Source of the DNA: Candidatus Ruania gallistercoris
GTDB lineage: Bacteria; Actinomycetota; Actinomycetes; Actinomycetales; Beutenbergiaceae
DNA: 64,000 bases
Assembly: GCA_019116305.1 (NCBI GenBank)
Contig: DXBY01000078.1
Span: 1-64,000, forward strand
Direction: 5' to 3'
The position numbers and the translations under genes were made by a program. A model generated the notes under the pieces. The model was not told the DNA's origin. It made no database searches and saw only the letters and a list, made by a program, of their open reading frames with translations. Numbering within the stretch: the first letter of the stretch is position 1; each line of letters opens with the position of its first letter. Shown one piece after another: positions 1-9,809 of this stretch.

Positions 1-21
1 CGGGCTCGCCGCGCCGGCTGA
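1..21 (+). CDS. C-terminal end of an upstream CDS (...RARRAG*); possibly a WhiB-family protein by analogy with whiB1-pdtaS neighbourhoods
   Basis: Open frame cgg gct cgc cgc gcc ggc tga, followed by a terminator-like hairpin; the family guess is inference only. Confidence 0.3.
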   Translation, partial: RARRAG

Positions 22-39
22 CGGCACGCACTTCTCGGA

Positions 40-68
40 CGGCCGATCCCCGCTGCGGGGGTCGGCCG
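40..68. terminator. Terminator-like hairpin between convergent genes
   Basis: CGGCCGATCCCCGC/GCGGGGGTCGGCCG inverted repeat. Confidence 0.5.
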
Positions 69-150
69 TTCGGTGTGTCCGGCCCCTTCGACGAACCCGA
101 CCCCACGTCGGCCAGATGAATCCACCCACCGGGCCGGGGCAACGCTCGGT

Positions 151-1617
151 TCAGACCTCTCGGATCTCCGCCAGGCGTGCCTTGAGCACCACTTCAGTGC
201 CACCACCCTCCAGCGGCGCCCAGTCGATGCTGCCGTCCAGCTCGGTGGCCACCAGCGTGCGCACGATCTGAGTACCGAGCCCGTTCATCGCCGCCTGCGG
301 CTCCATCCCGGAACCGTCGTCCAGCACCCGCACACGGAGCATGTTCCCCGTACGTTCAGCCTCGATCGTCACCGTGCCACCGACCTTCGCCAGACCATGC
401 TCGACGGCGTTCGTCACCAGCTCGGTGAGCACCACCGCCAAGGCGGTGGCATCGGTGGCCGGAACCCGGCCGAAGGTGCCGGTACGTACGGTCTTCACAT
501 GCGCCTCGCCGGAGGCGACGTCGGCCGCGAGCCGGAGAGTGCGCCCGAAGACCTCGTCGAAATCGACCACCTCGTCGATAGTCTGGGACAGCGCCTCGTG
601 CACGGTCGCGATCGTGGCGACCCGGCGCATCGCCTCCTCCAGCGCCGACCGGGCATCGGTGGAATCGGTCCGGCGCGCCTGGAGGCGCAGCAGCGCGGCC
701 ACGGTCTGCAGGTTGTTCTTCACCCGGTGGTGGATCTCCCGGATCGTGGCGTCCTTGGTGAGCAGCTCCCGTTCCCGACGGCGCAGCTCGGAGACGTCCC
801 GGACCAGGAGCACCGCCCCCACGCGCTGGCTGTACTCGGTGACCGGCACGGCGCGCAGGGACAGGCTCACCCCGCGAGCCTCCACCTCGGTGCGCCAGGC
901 CGCCCGACCCATCACCACCAGCGGCAGCGACTCGTCCACCGGTGAGCTCGCCTCGATCAACGGGGTGACCACCTCGGCGAGCGGGCGCCCGACGATCTCG
1001 TCGGTGACCCCGAGCCGGTGGAAGGCGGACAGCGCGTTCGGGCTGGCGTAGAGCACATCGCCCTCGCTGTTCAGCCGGACCAGACCGTCCCCCACCCGCG
1101 GAGCTCCGCGGCGCGGACCGGTGGCAGCGTTCGGCAACGGGAACTCACCGCGGGAGATCATTCCGCACAGCTCGTCAGCGGACTCGACGTAGTTCACCTC
1201 GAGGCGACTCGGCGTGCGGCTGGCGCCGAGGTAGGTCTCGCGGGCGATCAGCGCCAGCGTCCGCCCGGCCCGCACCACCGGGATGATCTCCTCGCGGATG
1301 GCGTAGGTACCGTTCCACCGGGCCTCTTTGGCGCGGCTGATGCCCTCCCGCTGACGGGCCTGGGTGAGCGTGTCCCGCAGGCTGTCCGGCACCGTCGAAC
1401 CGACCACGTCGTCGTGGTGCACGGTGGCGCCGGTGGACGGGCGGGCGTGGGCCACGGCAACGAAGTCCTCACCCGCGGGCAGCCACAGCACCAGATCGGC
1501 GAAGGCCAGGTCGGAGATGACCTGCCAGTCGCCGACCAGGAGGTGCAGCCACTCCGCGTCCTGTGTGGTCAGGTCGCTGTGCTGGTCGATCAATTCACCC
1601 ATCGTGGACACGCGCAT
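151..1617 (-). CDS. PAS-containing sensor histidine kinase, PdtaS-like (HisKA_2/HATPase)
   Basis: IREIHHRVKNNLQTVAALLRLQARR phosphoacceptor motif and C-terminal ATPase motifs (ELVTNAVEHG, DDGSGM). Confidence 0.9.
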   Translation of the reverse strand: MRVSTMGELIDQHSDLTTQDAEWLHLLVGDWQVISDLAFADLVLWLPAGEDFVAVAHARPSTGATVHHDDVVGSTVPDSLRDTLTQARQREGISRAKEARWNGTYAIREEIIPVVRAGRTLALIARETYLGASRTPSRLEVNYVESADELCGMISRGEFPLPNAATGPRRGAPRVGDGLVRLNSEGDVLYASPNALSAFHRLGVTDEIVGRPLAEVVTPLIEASSPVDESLPLVVMGRAAWRTEVEARGVSLSLRAVPVTEYSQRVGAVLLVRDVSELRRRERELLTKDATIREIHHRVKNNLQTVAALLRLQARRTDSTDARSALEEAMRRVATIATVHEALSQTIDEVVDFDEVFGRTLRLAADVASGEAHVKTVRTGTFGRVPATDATALAVVLTELVTNAVEHGLAKVGGTVTIEAERTGNMLRVRVLDDGSGMEPQAAMNGLGTQIVRTLVATELDGSIDWAPLEGGGTEVVLKARLAEIREV

Positions 1618-1740
1618 AGCCTACGCATCCCGAGCCGGCACTCTGGCCCACCGGGAGAGCACGTTCGCCGGCGCCGGCGCCTCAGCCGCCCACCGCGCGT
1701 CCTGGTGCACCGTGCGCCAGGAGCGCACTAGGCTATCGCG

Positions 1741-2532
1741 ATGCAAGCGGATCGTCCGGAGGGCCAGCGCGTCGAAGCGCTCACCCGTGGCCTCACCGTG
1801 CTGCGCAAGCTCGTCGATGCCGGACGGCCGCTCAGTGCCACGGCTATCGCAGCAGAGATGGGCCTGCACCAGTCGTCCGTGTCCCGGTTGCTGGCCACGC
1901 TGGCTGACATCGGCTTCGTCCGGAAGACCGCGGCGGGGTTCAGCCCGGACTTCGGTGTGCTGTCCCTGGCCTCTGCCAGCGAGCAGTTCCCGCTCGTCAA
2001 TCGACCGCGGGCGGCGATGCAGCGCATCGGCGAGCAGGCGGGGGGCCTGAATGTGTCCCTGGGGATGTTCTGGCGCAACCAGATGATCTACTTCCTGCGC
2101 CGGCTCGCCTCCGGAGAGATGATCGACTTCTGGTGGTCCACCTATCCGATCCAGGTCTCCGCGCCCGGCATGCGGCTCCTCCTCGACCAACCCGAGAGCG
2201 AGGCGTTGGACACGCTGCGGGCATCCCGGGCACGGCACGGGTGGCTCGGCAATCAGGACGTCCTGCCCGGGACGGAGGAAGGCGTGCTCGCAGCAGCCCG
2301 GGAGCAGACCGAGCACGACGTCCTCGTCCTGCGGCACTGGCACCACCGGGGCCAGGTCGGTGCCGCGATCCCGATCCACGCGCAGGAGGCCTACCCGGTG
2401 GCACTGGCCCTGTCCGGACCTGGCGAGCGTGCCGACGATGCGACGCTACGCATCTGGCTGCACGAGTTCCGCCGCGAGGTCGAAGCCAGCCTCCGCACGG
2501 ACCCCTCCACCTGGCATGCACATGACGCATAG
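1741..2532 (+). CDS. IclR-family transcriptional regulator
   Basis: N-terminal winged HTH (LSATAIAAEMGLHQSSVSRLLATLADIGFVRK) and IclR effector-domain layout. Confidence 0.85.
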   Translation: MQADRPEGQRVEALTRGLTVLRKLVDAGRPLSATAIAAEMGLHQSSVSRLLATLADIGFVRKTAAGFSPDFGVLSLASASEQFPLVNRPRAAMQRIGEQAGGLNVSLGMFWRNQMIYFLRRLASGEMIDFWWSTYPIQVSAPGMRLLLDQPESEALDTLRASRARHGWLGNQDVLPGTEEGVLAAAREQTEHDVLVLRHWHHRGQVGAAIPIHAQEAYPVALALSGPGERADDATLRIWLHEFRREVEASLRTDPSTWHAHDA

Positions 2533-2565
2533 TCCTCGTATAGGCATGCGTGCTAGCGTGCGATC

Positions 2566-4158
2566 GTGAGGATGACGCAGTCCGACTCCCTGTTTCGTGA
2601 CACCACCATGCGGCGCCGAGCTGTGCTGGGTGGGATGGGCGCCGCAGCACTGGCGTTCACCTTCAACACCCCGGACCCAGCATCGGCCCGGGTCCGGCAA
2701 CCTCGGTTCCGCTCCACTCCGTTCACGCTGGGCGTCGCCTCCGGCGATCCGCGGCGCAACGCCGTCGTCCTGTGGACCAGGCTGGCCCCGGAGAAGTTCG
2801 CCCCCTACGGCGGACTTGACCCGAGCGCCGCCATCCCGGTGCGCTGGCAGCTGTCCACGGACGAGAACTTCACCACCATCGCGCGGGAAGGAACCGAGCT
2901 CGCCCATCCCGAGTACTACTTCTCCGTGCACGTGGACGCCCGCGGACTTCGGCCCGGCTACACCTACTTCTACCGGTTCATCGCCGGGGACTACGTCAGC
3001 GATGTCGGCCGTACCCGCACCGCCCCCGCCGCGGGATCACGCCTGAGCGAGCTCAATTTCGCGTTCGCCTCCTGCAACTCGTTCGGCGCCGGCTACTTCA
3101 CGTCCGCCCGGCACCTGGGGGATGAGGACCTGGACGTGGTGTTCTTCCTCGGGGACTACATCTACGAGTACGCCATCAGCGCCGAGACGAGCCTGCGGGT
3201 CGGGATGGACCCGGTGCCCGCTGAGCTCAATGTCGAGACGGGCACCCTCGAGCGCTACCGGCTGCAGTACTCGTTGTACAAGTCCGACCCGGACATGATC
3301 TATGCGCACCGACAGGCACCGTGGATCGCCACCTGGGACGACCACGAGGTGGAGAACGAGTATCCGGTCGAGGAGGCCACCGCCGACGATGTGCTGCGCA
3401 GGGCCAACGCCTACCGGGCGTACTGGGAGCACATGCCGCTGCGCCCACCGCAACGGCCCGCCGGACCGGCCGCCCGGATGTACCGCGGCTTCGACTTCGG
3501 CCGGCTCGCACGGTTCAGTGTGCTGGACGTGCGCCAGTACCGCAGTGCGGAGCTGGCCGACGAGCCGATCCCCGACTCTCCCGAGCGGCGCGATTCCGGC
3601 CGGACCATGCTGGGCGCCGAGCAGGAGTCCTGGTTCCTGGACCGCCTGACCTCCTCCCGTGCCCGCTGGAACATCGCACCGCAACAGGTCCTGATGGGGA
3701 TGCTGGACACCCTGCCGGGTGAGCAGTCCCGGTTTGCTCCCGCCAGCTGGGACGGCTACCAGGCCTCCCAGCAGCGGGTGCTGAGCACGGTCGCCGAGCA
3801 CGACGTCTCCAACTTCGTCGTCCTCACCGGAGACGTCCACCGCAACTACGTGCTGGATCTCAAGGCCGACTACGACGATCCAGACTCGGCGACGATCGGC
3901 GCCGAGTTCGCCGGTACCTCGTTGACCAGCGGATCTGACGGCGTCGATGACGACGGCGGTCTCGACGATCGTTATGCGGCCAACCCGCACCTGCACTGGG
4001 CGTCCCTGCAGCGTGGCTACGTGCGGTGTCACCTGGAGGAGGACCTCCTGCAGGTCGACTATCGGGAGGTGCCCTACGTCACGACCCCGGGCGCTGGGGT
4101 GTCCACCCGATCCTCGTTCGTGGTCGAAGCCGGAACAGCCGGGGTCCAGCAGGCCTGA
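2566..4158 (+). CDS. phoD: Alkaline phosphatase D family protein (PhoD-like), Tat signal
   Basis: Twin-arginine-type N-terminus (TMRRRAVLGGMGAAALAF); GVASGDPRRNAVVLWTRLAP, FLGDYIYEY, TWDDHEVENEY and LTGDVHRN motifs. Confidence 0.9.
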   Translation: MRMTQSDSLFRDTTMRRRAVLGGMGAAALAFTFNTPDPASARVRQPRFRSTPFTLGVASGDPRRNAVVLWTRLAPEKFAPYGGLDPSAAIPVRWQLSTDENFTTIAREGTELAHPEYYFSVHVDARGLRPGYTYFYRFIAGDYVSDVGRTRTAPAAGSRLSELNFAFASCNSFGAGYFTSARHLGDEDLDVVFFLGDYIYEYAISAETSLRVGMDPVPAELNVETGTLERYRLQYSLYKSDPDMIYAHRQAPWIATWDDHEVENEYPVEEATADDVLRRANAYRAYWEHMPLRPPQRPAGPAARMYRGFDFGRLARFSVLDVRQYRSAELADEPIPDSPERRDSGRTMLGAEQESWFLDRLTSSRARWNIAPQQVLMGMLDTLPGEQSRFAPASWDGYQASQQRVLSTVAEHDVSNFVVLTGDVHRNYVLDLKADYDDPDSATIGAEFAGTSLTSGSDGVDDDGGLDDRYAANPHLHWASLQRGYVRCHLEEDLLQVDYREVPYVTTPGAGVSTRSSFVVEAGTAGVQQA

Positions 4159-4195
4159 CCGCACCTTCCCCGGTCCGGGCACGTACCATCGAGGC

Positions 4196-4681
4196 ATGCG
4201 AATCGGTATCGGGAGCGACGCCTCCGGCAGTGAGCTCAAGTCTGTGGTCATCACGCATCTGCGCGAGCAGGGGCACGACGTCGTCGACTACGGCTACACC
4301 CCCACCAGCGGTGCGGACCCGGAGTACTCGGCCACCTACGCCCGGGAGGTCGCCCATGCGATCCGCGACGAGACCGTGGAGCGTGGTGTGCTGATCTGCG
4401 GAACCGGGATCGGCATCTCGATCTCGGCGAACAAGGTGCGCGGGATCCGTGCCGCCGTGTGCTCCGAGCCGTTCACCGCCCGGCACACCCGGGAGAACAA
4501 CGGCTCCCAGATCATCGCCTTCGGTTCGTTCGTGGTGGGCCCGGCCATGGCGACCAGCATCGTGGATGCGTTCCTCGGTGCCACCTTCAAGGGCGAGACC
4601 GACCCGGAGTTCGTCGGCCGGTTCAACAAGATCGCGGCAATCGAGGACGAGGAGCGTGCCGCGCCCGCAGCCGGGAACTGA
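4196..4681 (+). CDS. rpiB: RpiB/LacA/LacB family sugar-phosphate isomerase
   Basis: MRIGIGSDASGSELK..., GVLICGTGIGISISANKVRGIRAA, ARHTRENNGSQIIAFGS; start is internal to the longer ORF 3947..4681. Confidence 0.9.
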   Translation: MRIGIGSDASGSELKSVVITHLREQGHDVVDYGYTPTSGADPEYSATYAREVAHAIRDETVERGVLICGTGIGISISANKVRGIRAAVCSEPFTARHTRENNGSQIIAFGSFVVGPAMATSIVDAFLGATFKGETDPEFVGRFNKIAAIEDEERAAPAAGN

Positions 4682-4692
4682 GCAGCACTCCC

Positions 4693-5856
4693 CTACAGTG
4701 CCCGGGCGATACTCCGCCGGAGCAGCACGCTGCCCAGCAGCAGTACGCCGACCGCCATCGCGGCCAGCACCCCGAGCGGGCCGAGGATGTCGCCGAGCCC
4801 GGCATCGTGCCGCTGGATCTCCGCGAAGGCGCGGTAGCCCCAGCCGTGCGGGGTGAACGAGGACACGAACTGCAGCGACGCCGGGAAGATCTCCTGCGGC
4901 ACCATGCACCCGCCGAGCGCTGCCAGCACCAGGGCGATACCGACCCCGAACCCGGACGCCGCACCCTCGTTGTCCAGCAGTGACCCGATCGTCATCGCTG
5001 CTCCGGCAGCCACCGTCGCGAAGACCGCCAGCACCAGGACGCACAGCCAGATGTTCCCCCAGCTGACCCCAAAGAGCAGCGAGGTCCCGGCCATCACGTA
5101 CACCCCCTGGAACAGTGCGATCACCCACCTGCCCAGAGCCTGGCCGGCCACCACGGAGACGACGGAGACCGGTGCGGCCAGGGTCCGTGCGATCACCCGG
5201 TGCCGCCGGGCATCGATCAACGTCGCCGAACCCGCCAGCGCCGTGAGGAACACGAACAACAGCGCCTGGGAGGATGCTCCGACGTCGAACCCGGTCACCC
5301 CGGCGAACGCCTGACTGACGTCGTCGACGTCCACCACGTCCAGGTCGGCGGGCGGCACCTGCTCCTCGGCATCCCGCCAGGCCGCGGCAGCGTCCTGGTC
5401 CCCCACTCCGGCGGCGATCAACGCCGCGACGCCGGCCTGCTCCCGGTCCAGCTCGTCCACGCCGGCCTGCACCAGCTGCGCCACGGCGGCCGCATTGCTG
5501 GAGGAGGCCTGGAGCATGTCCAGCTGCACCGGCTCACCGGCGTCGAAAGCGGCCGCGTCCTCGCCGTCCACGAGCAGGCCTACGTCGGCGCGCCCGCGGG
5601 CGAGGCTCTCCCGTGCGTCGTCGGCCGAGCTCACCTGCACGGTCAGGTCCCGTTCGGTCAGCTCCGCGGCGATGCGCTGCCCGAGCGCGCTGGAGTCGTC
5701 GGTGAGGACCACCCGCCCGTTGTCGCCCCCGCCGCCGAACTGCGCACCGATCACCACCACAAGCATGAATGGGAAGATGAAGGTGAAGAAGATGTTCGAC
5801 CGGTCCCGCACGAACCGGCGCAGCTCCACTGTGGCCACCGCCCAGGCCGCGCTCAC
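4693..5856 (-). CDS. ABC-2 type transporter permease
   Basis: N-terminal TM then a large extracytoplasmic loop and C-terminal TM bundle; 4-bp overlap with the upstream permease gene. Confidence 0.85.
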   Translation of the reverse strand: MSAAWAVATVELRRFVRDRSNIFFTFIFPFMLVVVIGAQFGGGGDNGRVVLTDDSSALGQRIAAELTERDLTVQVSSADDARESLARGRADVGLLVDGEDAAAFDAGEPVQLDMLQASSSNAAAVAQLVQAGVDELDREQAGVAALIAAGVGDQDAAAAWRDAEEQVPPADLDVVDVDDVSQAFAGVTGFDVGASSQALLFVFLTALAGSATLIDARRHRVIARTLAAPVSVVSVVAGQALGRWVIALFQGVYVMAGTSLLFGVSWGNIWLCVLVLAVFATVAAGAAMTIGSLLDNEGAASGFGVGIALVLAALGGCMVPQEIFPASLQFVSSFTPHGWGYRAFAEIQRHDAGLGDILGPLGVLAAMAVGVLLLGSVLLRRSIARAL

Positions 5857-7013
5857 TGCGCCACCCCACGGTTCGGGATCAGCCGCGAGACCACCAGGCA
5901 CACCGCCGCGAAGCCCACCATGATCGCCACCGGCACCCCGATCGCGGCCAGTCCGCCACCGCCGGAGGTGATCCCCAGCCCGCGGGTGAACGCGGCGATC
6001 GGGTTCAGGTCCACGATCGCGCCGAGCGCGCCCTGTGCAGTGATCGGGAAGAACGCACCGCCGGACATTCCCAGCACCAGCGCGATGATCGACTGCACCA
6101 CGTTCGCCTGCTCTGCCGTCCGGGCCAGCCGGACCACCACGAACGTCAGCGAGGTCGCCGCCAGCACGGCAGCGAGCACCAGGACCGCCACCGCACCCGC
6201 CGAGCCGAAGTCCACCCCGAACAACAGCGACCCGATACTCAGCAGCACACCGGTGGCCACCAGCCCGAGCACGAAGGCGGTCAGCGCCTTGGCCGCCACG
6301 ATCGTCGACAGCCGCACCGGCATCGACCGCAGCCGCACCAGTGTGCCCTCCTCACGTTCGACGACCAGGCCGAGCACCCCGAAGCCCACGGTGAACATCA
6401 GGAACAGCCCCGCCTGGCCCGCGATCAACATGCCACCGGTGCTCAGCTGCTCCGAGGATGCCTCGCCCTGTTCCAGCTGCACCTGCACCTGAGCGGCAAG
6501 CACCTGCTGCGCAAGCGCCCCGGCCTGCTCAGGGTCGAGCCCGGCGGCACCACCGGCCACCGCGGCCACCGAGGCACCCCGGAACTGCTCCACCACCGCC
6601 TGCGCCACGGTGACCAGCACCTGCCCGGACAACCCTGCGCCGTCGCCGACCACGAACTGCACCGGCGCCTCCTCACCGGAGGTGAGCGCAGCCGTGAACC
6701 CTTCCGGTACCACCATGCCCAGGTCGGCGGAGCCGGCGTCCACCTCGGCGCGCGGATCGTCGCTGTCGATCACGGTCACGTCCACGATCCCGGGATCGGC
6801 GAGCGCATCCACGAGCGCACCGGCGAGCTCATCGTCCGCCGGTGCGGACACCGCCAGGTCCACCGGCTCGAACTCCCCCTCGTTCACCCCGCCGAGGAGC
6901 AGGTTGAGCACACTCATCAGCGCCAGCGGCACCGCGAGGGAGAAGATCAGCACGGACTTGTCCCGCAGCCGGCGGCGCAGGTCCACCGCGGTCATGGTGA
7001 GCAGGGCGCGCAT
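5853..7013 (-). CDS. ABC-2 type transporter permease
   Basis: MRALLTMTAVDLRRRLRDKSVLIFSLAVPLALM..., ABC-2 topology; co-oriented with the ATPase gene. Confidence 0.85.
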   Translation of the reverse strand: MRALLTMTAVDLRRRLRDKSVLIFSLAVPLALMSVLNLLLGGVNEGEFEPVDLAVSAPADDELAGALVDALADPGIVDVTVIDSDDPRAEVDAGSADLGMVVPEGFTAALTSGEEAPVQFVVGDGAGLSGQVLVTVAQAVVEQFRGASVAAVAGGAAGLDPEQAGALAQQVLAAQVQVQLEQGEASSEQLSTGGMLIAGQAGLFLMFTVGFGVLGLVVEREEGTLVRLRSMPVRLSTIVAAKALTAFVLGLVATGVLLSIGSLLFGVDFGSAGAVAVLVLAAVLAATSLTFVVVRLARTAEQANVVQSIIALVLGMSGGAFFPITAQGALGAIVDLNPIAAFTRGLGITSGGGGLAAIGVPVAIMVGFAAVCLVVSRLIPNRGVAQ

Positions 7014-7015
7014 GG

Positions 7016-7969
7016 TCAGTCCCGCAGTTCCTTGCCGGTCAGGTGCAGGAACACCTGCTCCAGATCCGGCCGGGTGATCTCCACATCCGCCAGCTCCAGC
7101 TCCCGCGAGGCCGCCGTGACGATCGCGGCCAGGTGTGCGGGCGCGTCCGTCACCGCGCACACTGCACCGCCGCTGACCAGATCGACCCGCTGCACCCCGG
7201 CCACCTGCTCCAGCGCGGCTCGGGCGGCGTCCAGGTCGCCGGTCCCGGCCAGCCGCACCTGGTCCAGGCCACCGACCAGCTGGATCAGCTCATCTCTGGT
7301 GCCCTCGGCCTGGATCGCACCCGAGTCGATGATCCCGATCCGGTCGCAGAGCCGCTCGGCCTCCTCCATGTAGTGCGTGGTGTACAACACCGCCATCCCC
7401 TCGCCGGAGAGTGCTTCCACCGACTCCAGGATCGCGTTCCGGGACTGCGGGTCCACGCCCACGGTGGGCTCGTCCAGGATGAGCAGCGCGGGCCGGTGCA
7501 ACAGCCCGGCGGCGATGTTCAACCGGCGTTTCATCCCCCCGGAGTACTCCTTCACCGGGTCCTTGGCCCGGTCGGCGAGCCCGACCACTTCGAGCACCTC
7601 GTCCACCCGGGCGCGCAGCTCGGTGCCGCGCAGCTTCTGCAGCGCCCCGAAGTAGCGCAGGTTCTCCCGGCCCTTCAGGTCCGGGTACAGTGCCAGGTCC
7701 TGCGGGACCAGCCCGATCCGGGACCGGATCGCCACGTGCCGCGGGCCCATCGGTTCACCCAGGAGGGACACGCTGCCGGAGTCCGGCGCGATCAGGCCCG
7801 AGATCATCGAGATCGTGGTGGTCTTGCCCGCGCCGTTCGGGCCGAGCAGACCGTAGGTCTCCCCCGGAGCGATGTGCAGGGACACCCCGGCCACGGCCTG
7901 CAAGTCGCCGAAGGTGCGCGTGACGTTCTCCACCCGCACCACGGCGGTACTGGTCCCGGCTTCCGTCAT
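7016..7969 (-). CDS. ABC transporter ATP-binding protein
   Basis: Walker A GPNGAGKTTTIS, signature YSGGMKRRLNIA, Walker B LLILDEPTVGVD. Confidence 0.95.
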   Translation of the reverse strand: MTEAGTSTAVVRVENVTRTFGDLQAVAGVSLHIAPGETYGLLGPNGAGKTTTISMISGLIAPDSGSVSLLGEPMGPRHVAIRSRIGLVPQDLALYPDLKGRENLRYFGALQKLRGTELRARVDEVLEVVGLADRAKDPVKEYSGGMKRRLNIAAGLLHRPALLILDEPTVGVDPQSRNAILESVEALSGEGMAVLYTTHYMEEAERLCDRIGIIDSGAIQAEGTRDELIQLVGGLDQVRLAGTGDLDAARAALEQVAGVQRVDLVSGGAVCAVTDAPAHLAAIVTAASRELELADVEITRPDLEQVFLHLTGKELRD

Positions 7970-8047
7970 CTGCGTGCCCCGTCCGTGGCTGCCAGTGTTT
8001 CCCGCGCCGAATACTACACAGCCGGATCAGCGGCGTAGGCTCGCCCT

Positions 8048-8776
8048 GTGTCGCATCCTGCCCGTGGAGACCTGCTCGCCGTCGCCGACCGGGTCCGCCA
8101 CGGCACTTTCGAGGCACTCGCCGGCCCGCACAGCTACGACCCGGCCTCGGCCACCGGCTTCCGGCGGGCCGCTGTGCTCATGCTCTTCACGCCGACGGCG
8201 CAGCTCGCCTCGGCCGGGCAGCCGGCACCGCCGGTAGCCCTTCGGGACACGGACGTGTTCCTGGTGCAGCGCTCCCCGCTGCTGCGGCACCATCCCGGGC
8301 AGATCGCGCTGCCGGGCGGCTCGATCGACCCCGATGACGACGGCCCGGTCGCTGCCGCGTTGCGGGAGACCGAGGAGGAGACCGGTATCGGTGCCGACCA
8401 GGTGGAGGTGCTCGGCGAGCTGCCGCCGGTGCTGGTGCCGATCAGCTCGTTCGTGGTCACGCCGGTGCTGGGCTGGGCGCCGGCGGTACGGCCAGCGCCG
8501 GTGCTGGAGACCGAGGAGGTGCTGCACACCTTGCGCGCGCCGGTCGATGAGCTGATCGATCCGCGGGCACGCGCCACAGTGTGGATGGGCGGGCACGGGT
8601 CCAGCGGCTTCCGGGTGCCGACCGGCTGGGTGTGGGGCTTCACCGGGAACCTGCTGGACCACCTGTTCACCCAGCTCGGCTGGACCCGGGACTGGGACAC
8701 CTCAGTGCGGCACCAGATGAGCTGGGACGAGGCCCGTGGTGCCCAGCTGCTCGGGCACGCTCCCTCCCCGGACTGA
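8048..8776 (+). CDS. NUDIX hydrolase, CoA pyrophosphatase-like
   Basis: HHPGQIALPGGSIDPDDDGPVAAALRETEEETGI Nudix/CoA signature. Confidence 0.9.
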   Translation: MSHPARGDLLAVADRVRHGTFEALAGPHSYDPASATGFRRAAVLMLFTPTAQLASAGQPAPPVALRDTDVFLVQRSPLLRHHPGQIALPGGSIDPDDDGPVAAALRETEEETGIGADQVEVLGELPPVLVPISSFVVTPVLGWAPAVRPAPVLETEEVLHTLRAPVDELIDPRARATVWMGGHGSSGFRVPTGWVWGFTGNLLDHLFTQLGWTRDWDTSVRHQMSWDEARGAQLLGHAPSPD

Positions 8777-8813
8777 CCCGATCCACCCTCGGTCGCCGGG
8801 TCCGGGGTGCGCT

Positions 8814-9797
8814 CTAGCGCACTGTTGACCGGACGACCTGGTCGAAGACTGCCTCCAGGTGCGCCTCGCCGCCCTGCCGGGACTCCTCGGCCAGGTACCA
8901 GTCCAGGCTCTCGGCGAAGCCCTCCTCCAAGGTGGCCACGGGTGCAAACTCGGGCACCAGGGAGCGGATCTTGCTGTTGTCCAGCACGAAGTCGTTCGCC
9001 TTGTCCCCGAGGGCTGAGGCGCCGAGGCGTTCGTCGACGGCGGCGATCGCCTCCGCGGGCACGTGCGCCAGCTCGGGGCGCACTCCGAGCAGGTCGGCGA
9101 GAGTGGTGTAGATCTCGTTCCAGGTGGGCGCCAGGTCGAAGGTGATGTGGAACGCCTCGCCGAGCGCTTCCGCACGGCCGAGCAGCCCGGTGAAGCCGAT
9201 CGCGAAGTCCTTCGCGCGGGTCACCGTCCACCGGGTGGTGCCATCGCCGAGCACCACGACCGGGGCGCCGCGGCGCAGCCGCTCCACATCGGTCCAGCCA
9301 CCGAACGTGGGGATCCGGGTGTGGTCGTAGGTGTGCGAGGGGCGCACCACGGTGACCGGGAATCCAGCCTCCCGGTGCTCACGGAACAGCAGGTCCTCGC
9401 TGGCGGCCTTGTCCCGGGAGTACTGCCAGTACGGGTTCTCCAGTGGCGTCTCCTCGGTGACCGGGAGCCGCGCCGGTGGGGTCTGGTAGGCGGAGGCGGA
9501 GCTGATGTACAGGTACTGGCCGGTACGGCCGGCGAACAGGTCCACCGCAGTACGGGCATGCTCGGGGGTGAAGGAGACGAAGTCCGCGACGGCGTCGAAG
9601 GTGCGCTGCCCGAGGGCGGCGCGCACAGCGGCCGGGTCCCGGACGTCCGCGTGGGCGGCCCGTACCCCGGCGGGCAGGCGACGCAGGCTGGACGCGCCGC
9701 GGTTCAGCACGGTCACGTCCCAGCCGCGGGCCAGCGCCACCGGTACGCAGGCAGCGCTGATCGTTCCGGTCCCTCCGACGAACAGCACACTGGGCAT
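8814..9797 (-). CDS. NAD-dependent epimerase/dehydratase (extended SDR)
   Basis: N-terminal VLFVGGTGTISAACV dinucleotide-binding motif; YxxxK-like YSRDKAASE. Confidence 0.85.
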   Translation of the reverse strand: MPSVLFVGGTGTISAACVPVALARGWDVTVLNRGASSLRRLPAGVRAAHADVRDPAAVRAALGQRTFDAVADFVSFTPEHARTAVDLFAGRTGQYLYISSASAYQTPPARLPVTEETPLENPYWQYSRDKAASEDLLFREHREAGFPVTVVRPSHTYDHTRIPTFGGWTDVERLRRGAPVVVLGDGTTRWTVTRAKDFAIGFTGLLGRAEALGEAFHITFDLAPTWNEIYTTLADLLGVRPELAHVPAEAIAAVDERLGASALGDKANDFVLDNSKIRSLVPEFAPVATLEEGFAESLDWYLAEESRQGGEAHLEAVFDQVVRSTVR

Positions 9798-9809
9798 GGC
9801 TCCATCCTC

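Noticed and set aside
73-945. Long plus-strand ORFs antisense to the sensor kinase
   Set aside because: High-GC antisense open frames with Arg/His-rich composition and no recognisable domains; the minus-strand kinase explains the region
2521-2565. ACGCAT...ATGCGT inverted repeat upstream of phoD as IclR operator
   Set aside because: Only 6 bp per arm in a GC-rich intergenic region; not enough support to call a regulatory site
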